64,000 bases of DNA from Symbiodinium natans (taxonomy: Eukaryota; Sar; Dinophyceae; Suessiales; Symbiodiniaceae): assembly GCA_905221605.1 (NCBI GenBank), contig CAJNDS010002288.1:1-64000 (forward strand). Direction: 5' to 3'. This document shows, one piece after another, positions 53,066 through 64,000 of the stretch. The notes beneath the pieces are model-generated. The model worked only from the letters and a program-made list of their open reading frames with translations. It was not told where the DNA came from and ran no database searches. Position 1 is the first letter of the stretch. The number at the start of each line of letters is the position of its first letter. The position numbers and the translations under genes are program-made.

Positions 53066-53440
53066 GTAAGGAACTATGCAGTAGCTGGAAAATTTCCAAA
53101 GTCTTCCGGGTGGTAGCGCTTGAGTCCGATTCTGGGACGTGCGCAAAACAAAACGTTGCTTGACGCGGCCGAGTGACAACAAATCTGCTTGAAATGGACA
53201 TCTCACAAGAGGTATTTCAACTGCAGCGTTGACATGCAGGGGGGGGGGGCAATGTTGGGACTCCCTGTGGAAAAAAGTCTCAAATGGCCGATAGAAAATC
53301 TGTTTGACATGGGTATCTCCAGAGAGGGTTTATCAGTTCCAGCTTTGAACTGAGCATTTTTGGGACGCGCTGCGGAAAGCAAACTTTTGTTCACAGCCAG
53401 TCTACTGAAAACCCATCTGTTGGAATATTCCTGAACTTAG
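53020..53440. repeat. Degenerate 105-125 bp repeat, three to four units
   Basis: Related strings recur: CCCAGATTTGAAAGTTTTCGC, AAAACAAAACGTTGCTTG, GGAAAAAAGTCTCAAATGG, GGAAAGCAAACTTTTGTTC; also ACAAATCTGCTTGAAATGGACATC and AAAATCTGTTTGACATGGGTATC. It overlaps the exon candidate, suggesting old tandem duplication of an exon-containing unit. Confidence 0.5.
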
Positions 53441-53469
53441 AGAAAACCTTTTCAAGCTTTAATTGCTTA

Positions 53470-53630
53470 AGCTCAGAATGACCTCCCCCCCAAAGCAGTC
53501 CCGGATCGGAGTAACTGTAAAACACCAAGGTCCTCATTGCCCTCAAGCCACCTCTGAAGCCACACAAGGCGGCGCCGCGCGCTTGGGGGCGGGATTTCAA
53601 GTTGAGGGGTTGGGATGTCCTCCTATTCTT
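53470..53630 (+). CDS. Candidate exon, unrecognised
   Basis: The frame reads MTSPPKQSRIGVTVKHQGPH then SEATQGGAARLGAGFQVEG. Confidence 0.3.
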
Positions 53631-53829
53631 GGAGTTTGTTTTGGGGGGGGTTTCCGAAAATAGGGGTGCCCTTTTTGGCGGCCCCTCTAAGGGATTCTAT
53701 TCTATTTGGGGTATTAAATGGGGGCGCTTCGGGAAATACCCATAATGTCAGGGTTCAGGGTTAGGCTTTCGAGTTTAGGGGCTGAGATGGTTTAAAGGGA
53801 TCAGAGGCTTGATAGGCTTTTTTTGCGTA

Positions 53830-54435
53830 TGCTAAACCCGAAACCCTAAACCCTAAACCCTAAACCCTGAACCCTAAACCCTAAACTCTAAACCCTAAAA
53901 CCTGAACCCTGAACCCTAAACCCTAAACCCTAGACCCTACACCCTGCTTACCAGCACCCTCTCGAACCTCCAAGTAGGGTCTTCTGGGGCTCTTCGGGCC
54001 TATGGGGCGCTTCGGGTTGCAGGTTAGGGTTTAGGGTCTAGGGTCTAGGCTGGTCTCTTGCGATCCCGAAATCCTAAACCCTAAACCCTAAAACCTAAAC
54101 CCTAAACCCTAAACCCTAAACCCTAAACCCTAAACCCTAAACCCTAAACCCTAAACCCTAAACCCTAAACCCTAGACCCTAAACCCTAAACCCTAAACCC
54201 TAAACCCTAAACCCTACCCCCCCCAACCCCGGGTTGCAGGGATATAAGGTTATAGGGGTTTTCGGGTTGTAGGGTCATAGGGTTACAGGGTTACAGGGTT
54301 CCAGGGTTCTAGACCTAAACCCTAAACCCTAAAATCCCTAAACTCCCTAAAATCCCTAAACTCCCTAAACTCCCTAAACTCCCTAAACTCCCTAAACTCC
54401 CTAAACTCCCTAAACTCCCTAAACTCCCTAAACCC
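53830..54435. repeat. Telomere-like arrays including CTCCCTAAA 9-mers
   Basis: CCCTAAA at 53840-53945 and 54070-54215, then nine ACTCCCTAA-type 9-mers at 54335-54430, another amplified variant. Confidence 0.95.
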
Positions 54436-54492
54436 TAAACCCGAAACCCTGGGTGCCCTGAACACCCGATCTCTTGCTGCAAAGCTTCACAG

Positions 54493-60187
<5,695 letters not shown>

Positions 60188-60630
60188 GTAGGGTTTGTGA
60201 ACTCTGTGGCTCCAAAACCTACAGAGGTGGACCCCTACATGCCCTCAAAGGGCTTCGGATTTTTTTGGGAGCCCTAACCCCCCAGACAAGGGCTTGAGAT
60301 CTTGTGGCGCGATTCAGGGAGAGTAAGATCGGCTTAGGGTTTAGGGTGTCTGGTAGTTTTAACGAATGCAGAACGGCAAGTTGCTATGCACGGTTATCTT
60401 AATTCAGGCTTGGTCTCCCTGTTTTTGTTTGGGGGCTGGTTTGGTGGCTCCAACAAAGCCATCGCACCCTCCCGGTTCCCCCCCAAGGCCCTCCTAGCCC
60501 GCACAGCCGCCCCAAGATGAGCTTAAGGCTTGGACCCTAAGCCATAGTTACCCTCGTCTTTACCCTACGTAAAGTTGCCAAAATGAACCTTCCCTAAGCC
60601 CCAAAACCCTTCAACCACTGAACCCTAAAC

Positions 60631-60740
60631 CTTGGGATGTTCCCCCTTATACTACCAGTGTTTAGTAGTATGGTCCCGCCCCCCTCCCCAAATAAGAATC
60701 CCTATTGAGGGCTGTTAGTATAAAGGGGGAACATCCCAAC
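60631..60740. mobile_element. Family C element C3
   Basis: CTTGGGATGTTCCCCCTTAT ACTACCAGTG to GGGCTGTTAGTATAAAGGGG then GAACATCCCAAC. Confidence 0.85.
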
Positions 60741-60744
60741 CTAG

Positions 60745-60958
60745 TCCCCTAAACCCCGAAACCCTAAACCCCTAACCCCTAAACCCTAAACCCTAAACCC
60801 TAAACCTTAAACCCTAAACCCAAAATCTTACCCTAAACCCTAAACCCCTAACCCCTAGCCCCTAAACCCTAAACCCTAAACCCTAAACCCTAAACCCTAA
60901 ACCCTAAACCCTAAACCCTAAACCCTAAATTCTAAACCCTAAACCCTAAATCCTTGAC
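60745..60958. repeat. CCCTAAA/CCCCTAA array
   Basis: About 28 units, mixed at first, then uniform CCCTAAA. Confidence 0.95.
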
Positions 60959-61345
60959 AAGGCTTGGTGATGAGCCGGAGCACCTGGGGTATGCGAGGCC
61001 TCGGGATCTCGAGCTGGTTTACGTATTTTGTGCTGGTTCAGGGTTTAGGGTTTAGGGTTTAGGGTTTAGGCTTCAGGGTTTAGGGCTAAGGCGGTTTAGG
61101 GTTTAGGGTTTAGGGTTTAGGGTTTAGGGTTTAGGGTTTAGGGTTTTTTGGTTTAGGTTTAGGGTTCAGGGTGTATAAGTACCAGCCCAAACCCTGACAC
61201 CCTAAAACTCCCAAAGTTCGAAGCCTTAGAGTAATTATTGTAAGGCCGAAAGGGAAGTTCATGTAAGGGCGTGCACCCCCAGCCAAGGAGATCATCCGAA
61301 ATGTCCTGAAACTGCAAGAAAACTTACGAAAACACCACTTGGGTT
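60959..61345 (+). CDS. Candidate exons, unrecognised
   Basis: 60960-61038 (RLGDEPEHLGYARPRDLELV) follows TTGACAAG. 61285-61342 follows CCCCCAG (KEIIRNVLKLQENLRKHHL). A TTTAGGG array (61030-61145) lies between. Confidence 0.35.
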
Positions 61346-61379
61346 TAGGGATTAGGGTTTAGGGTTTAGGGTTTATAAC

Positions 61380-61520
61380 CCCAATTTTACGTGTAGCTAT
61401 AAGCCATGCATCGGCCCCTTCAGTATCCTAACAATAGGGTTACCATTGGGGTATAAGTACAGCTATAATTGGGTTACGAATTCCCATGAACCTCCACCCC
61501 CCCCCCCCCCCCCCCCGTTT
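61380..61520. mobile_element. Degenerate family D element D12 and poly-C
   Basis: Right end ATTCCCATGAACCTCCACC with inner GTATAAGTACAGCTATAA; then about 20 cytosines. Confidence 0.5.
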
Positions 61521-61675
61521 GCCCTCCCATGATAAACCTGTTCCACATAGGGTCTTTTTACGGGGTTTAGGGTTTAGAGTTGAGACTTTCACCCGCCATT
61601 TCAGAAAGCTGGCATCAATGCTCAGGAAACAGGGTTTAGGGTTTAGGGTCTAAAGCGGCCGAGTCTCCAAGCTCA

Positions 61676-61733
61676 GCCTAAATGCGAACACCTGAACAAG
61701 CAGCAACAGAATCTATACTGCATGCAGTTCATT
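61676..61733 (+). CDS. Candidate exon with canonical splice sites
   Basis: AAGCTCAG|CCTAAATGC to TTCATTG|GTGAGTACTG. The frame reads KCEHLNKQQQNLYCMQFI. The donor is one of the best in the window. Confidence 0.45.
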
Positions 61734-61949
61734 GGTGAGTACTGTCGTCTCCACATTCAGATCCACTTTTTGTGTTTTGATGTGAGGGCAAGTTTGCAAG
61801 AGCACAAGACTCAGAATTCCACGTGCCCTAAACCCTAAACCCTTATCCCTAAGCCCTAAGCCCTACGCCCTAGGCCCTCAAGCCCTAAACCCCATACCCT
61901 ACAAGCCTAAACCCTAACCCGAGCCCCAGTGGCCGCAGTGTACCGCTAG

Positions 61950-62047
61950 CAGGATGGTGCCGTGTCGAGAGGACGGCAGCAGTTCTGTCGCGGACAGAGA
62001 AACCTATCTTGGCATCTTGGATTCCATTGGAGTTTGGGTTATTTAGG
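61950..62047 (+). CDS. Candidate exon, unrecognised
   Basis: After GCTAGCAG the frame reads VPCREDGSSSVADRETYLGI then LDSIGVWV. A second frame is also open. Confidence 0.3.
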
Positions 62048-62183
62048 GTTCCGTAAGCCCTGCACCCTGAACCCAAAGCCCCTAAACCCCAAACCCTGAA
62101 TAAACCTTAAACTTCAGCCCCAAACCCTAGACTCTAAGCCCTGCTTAGGGTTCAAACCCTAAACTCTAGCTGCGCAAAGGACC

Positions 62184-62834
62184 ACTTGGAGGTTCAGGGT
62201 ACTTAGTAACCAAATAAAAAGTGTAGTGATAACCCACTTATAAGCCCTGTAAGTACCCTAATAGGGTTATAACTGGGTTATAAGTACAGTTGGGGTTGTA
62301 AAATGACCCCGCGGCTTGCGGTTCAGAACGGAGTGCACCTGAGTAGCGTTTAGCTTGTAAAACGATAAGGAGTAAAACAAACGATAACATTTTGCAGGGT
62401 TTTTGCTGTCTGGGTGAACCCCCCTCAGAAACCTCACTGTGGCCGACGTTTCCGGATCTCTAGGGGGTGAACCGCCCTGACAAAGCTGGCTGTGGGTGAA
62501 ATTTCGGGGTCTCTGGCTCTGAGGGCCGATGGGTTGTTCAGGCTTAGGGGAAGCCCATTAACCCTTCAAACCCACGGCTGTAGGCTCGATGTTGAAGCCA
62601 CCTAGGCTTTGGAATGCAAGGAAGCCATGTACCCCGAAGCACTACCTTGTGTAAGCAATCACTGTAAAACGATAAGAATTCTAGCCAAAGATACTGTGTT
62701 TTGTGTGCAAACACTGTAGAACGATAAGGATTAGACAAAAAAACGATAACAATATTCGGGACAAGCCCATTTTCCATCGGGGATTTTTACAGCCCCAGCT
62801 ATAGTTGGGTTTCTAAGTACCATGAACTTCCAAG
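62184..62834. mobile_element. Family D element D13, long form of 651 bp
   Basis: Left end CTTGGAGGTTCAGGGTACTT, right end AAGTACCATGAACTTCCAAG, CA on both sides. The interior is unique to this copy, with ACGATAA at 62362, 62381, 62669, 62721 and 62743 in paired TGTARAACGATAAGGA...AAACGATAACA blocks, and a roughly 55-bp duplicated segment (GGGTGAAC...CTGTGG, 62420-62520). No open frame long enough for a transposase. Confidence 0.6.
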
Positions 62835-63004
62835 CACACAGGAATTGTCACAGGCCTCTTCTCACAGGTTGTCCACTTGGCGGGTCGGGCGTTCACGACG
62901 TGTGGGGCTTTGGGAACCTAAGGTTTGGGAAGTAGGGTTCGGTGTTTGAGGTTTCAGGGGCTAAGGGTTTAGGGATTAGGGCTTGGGGTTTAGGGTGTAT
63001 CCCT

Positions 63005-63242
63005 AATAAACCCTAAACCCTAAACCCTAAACCCTAAACCCTAAACCCTAAACCCTAAACCCTAAACCCTAAACCCTAAACCCTAAACCCTAAACCCTAA
63101 ACCCTAAACCCTAAACCCTAAACCCTAAACCCTACACCCTACACCCTAAACCCTAAACCCTAAACCCTAAACCGTAAACCCCAAACCCCAAACCCCAAAC
63201 CCCAAACCCCAAACCCCAAACCCCAAACCCCAAACCCTGACC
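63005..63242. repeat. CCCTAAA then CCCCAAA array
   Basis: About 23 CCCTAAA, two CCCTACA, then nine CCCCAAA units with a sharp border. Confidence 0.98.
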
Positions 63243-63249
63243 CGCCCCT

Positions 63250-63870
63250 CTCAGATCATCTCGAGCCCCACGGCGGTCCTCTTGTCCAGCGGCAACGAGT
63301 GGGCCCGTGCATGGCCAGGCACTGTCGCAAGGTTTGTTACGGCTAACATGTTTGTTCTTGGGTTTAGGGTTTAGGGTTTAGGGTTTAGGGTTTGGGGTTT
63401 AGGGTTTAGGGTCTAAGGGCTCATGCAAACCTATGATGAGAATTTACGTTCATATTTGTTGAACTTCTTTGTTTACATATATCTGCTTGTACATTCCTAT
63501 TTATATCTACTTGCTTGCTTCTTTTCTTTGTTGCTGAAGGGGGTTAGGCATTGTGGGGATCAGGAGTTGCGTGCATGGCGCAGGGTGCGCTCAGGGCTGG
63601 AGTGCTTTTCGAGAGTTAAGGGCTCCTCGTGGCTGGGTGGGCTAGTGTTTTTACTCTTCTTGTTAGTCTTTCTGTGGGTTTAGGGTTTAGGGTTTAGGGT
63701 TTAGGGTTTAGGGTCTAGGGTTTAGGGTTTAGGGTTTAGGGTTTAGGGTTTTGCAGTTTCGGTTAGAGTGTTAGGACACCTGAGTTTCGTGAGGTTGCTT
63801 ACGAGTCATGATGAACAGGTCCTATTCTTTGATGTTGTGGTTGTGGTGACGTTGGGGAATTAGGGTTGAG
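63250..63870 (+). CDS. Candidate exons, unrecognised
   Basis: 63256-63330 between CTCTCAG and GCAAG|GTTTG (SSPTAVLLSSGNEWARAWPG), 63567-63620 after GATCAG (ELRAWRRVRSGLECFSR) and 63763-63870 (GHLSFVRLLTSHDEQVLFFD). TTTAGGG arrays at 63360-63415 and 63675-63755. Confidence 0.35.
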
Positions 63871-63894
63871 GTGTAGTCTGCGGCTCAAGAAGCA

Positions 63895-64000
63895 GCCTCA
63901 GGGTCTAGGGTCTAGGGTCTAGGGTCTAGGGTCTAGGGTCTAGGGTCTAGGGTCTAGGGTCGAGGGTCGAGGGTCGAGGGTCGAGGGTCTAGGGTTTAGG
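63895..64000. repeat. TCTAGGG/TCGAGGG array at the window end
   Basis: Eight TCTAGGG and four TCGAGGG heptamers, a variant of the telomere-like unit. It continues past the window. Confidence 0.95.

Noticed and set aside
63895-64000. A true chromosome end
   Set aside because: The terminal units are TCTAGGG/TCGAGGG variants, arrays of both orientations occur throughout, and unique sequence follows most of them; these are interstitial.

Overview
This is eukaryotic nuclear DNA, most likely from a dinoflagellate or a close alveolate. Three things point there. TTTAGGG/CCCTAAA-type repeats are scattered through nearly the whole window in both orientations. Two genes can be rebuilt across many short exons with non-canonical splice sites. 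Short inverted-repeat elements sit exactly inside introns, as described for dinoflagellate introner elements. There is no operon structure, CRISPR array, recognisable rRNA or tRNA. A coccidian such as Eimeria also has interspersed telomere-like repeats and is the main alternative, but the intron architecture fits a dinoflagellate better.

Layout: 0-1.3 kb is pyrimidine-rich with two weak exon candidates. 1.8-8.25 kb is a satellite block: degenerate 75-95 bp repeats, a 31-bp array, fifteen copies of an 87-bp repeat, and 9-bp TTCGAATAG arrays arranged as inverted cassettes. 8.4-48.4 kb alternates short unique segments (60-300 bp) with telomere-like arrays and with at least six families of small inverted-repeat elements (called A-G here). 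48.5-52.7 kb is a second satellite block (TTTAGGA/AATTAGGA heptamers plus two unit types sharing one core). 52.8-64 kb returns to exons and telomere-like introns.

The best gene is a SABATH-family carboxyl methyltransferase (10477-12765, + strand, about eight exons). Four of its introns are single inverted-repeat elements flanked by 4-bp target duplications, and removing them restores the reading frame. A second gene (about 54493-60187, + strand) encodes a protein with an ISHQW...HPDP motif and a WYDYFGCPQ motif; its introns are largely telomere-like repeat, and the repeat itself supplies the GTTTAG donors and TTTAG acceptors. A third, unnamed three-exon piece (45004-45362) has one 73-bp intron made almost only of TTTAGGG repeats and one intron made of a family D element.

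Many other unique segments carry open frames with plausible splice flanks, nearly all read on the + strand. Open frames of 20-35 codons are common by chance. Several attractive ones lie inside introns of the second gene, so such segments are reported as candidates with low confidence. No transcript evidence is available from sequence alone.
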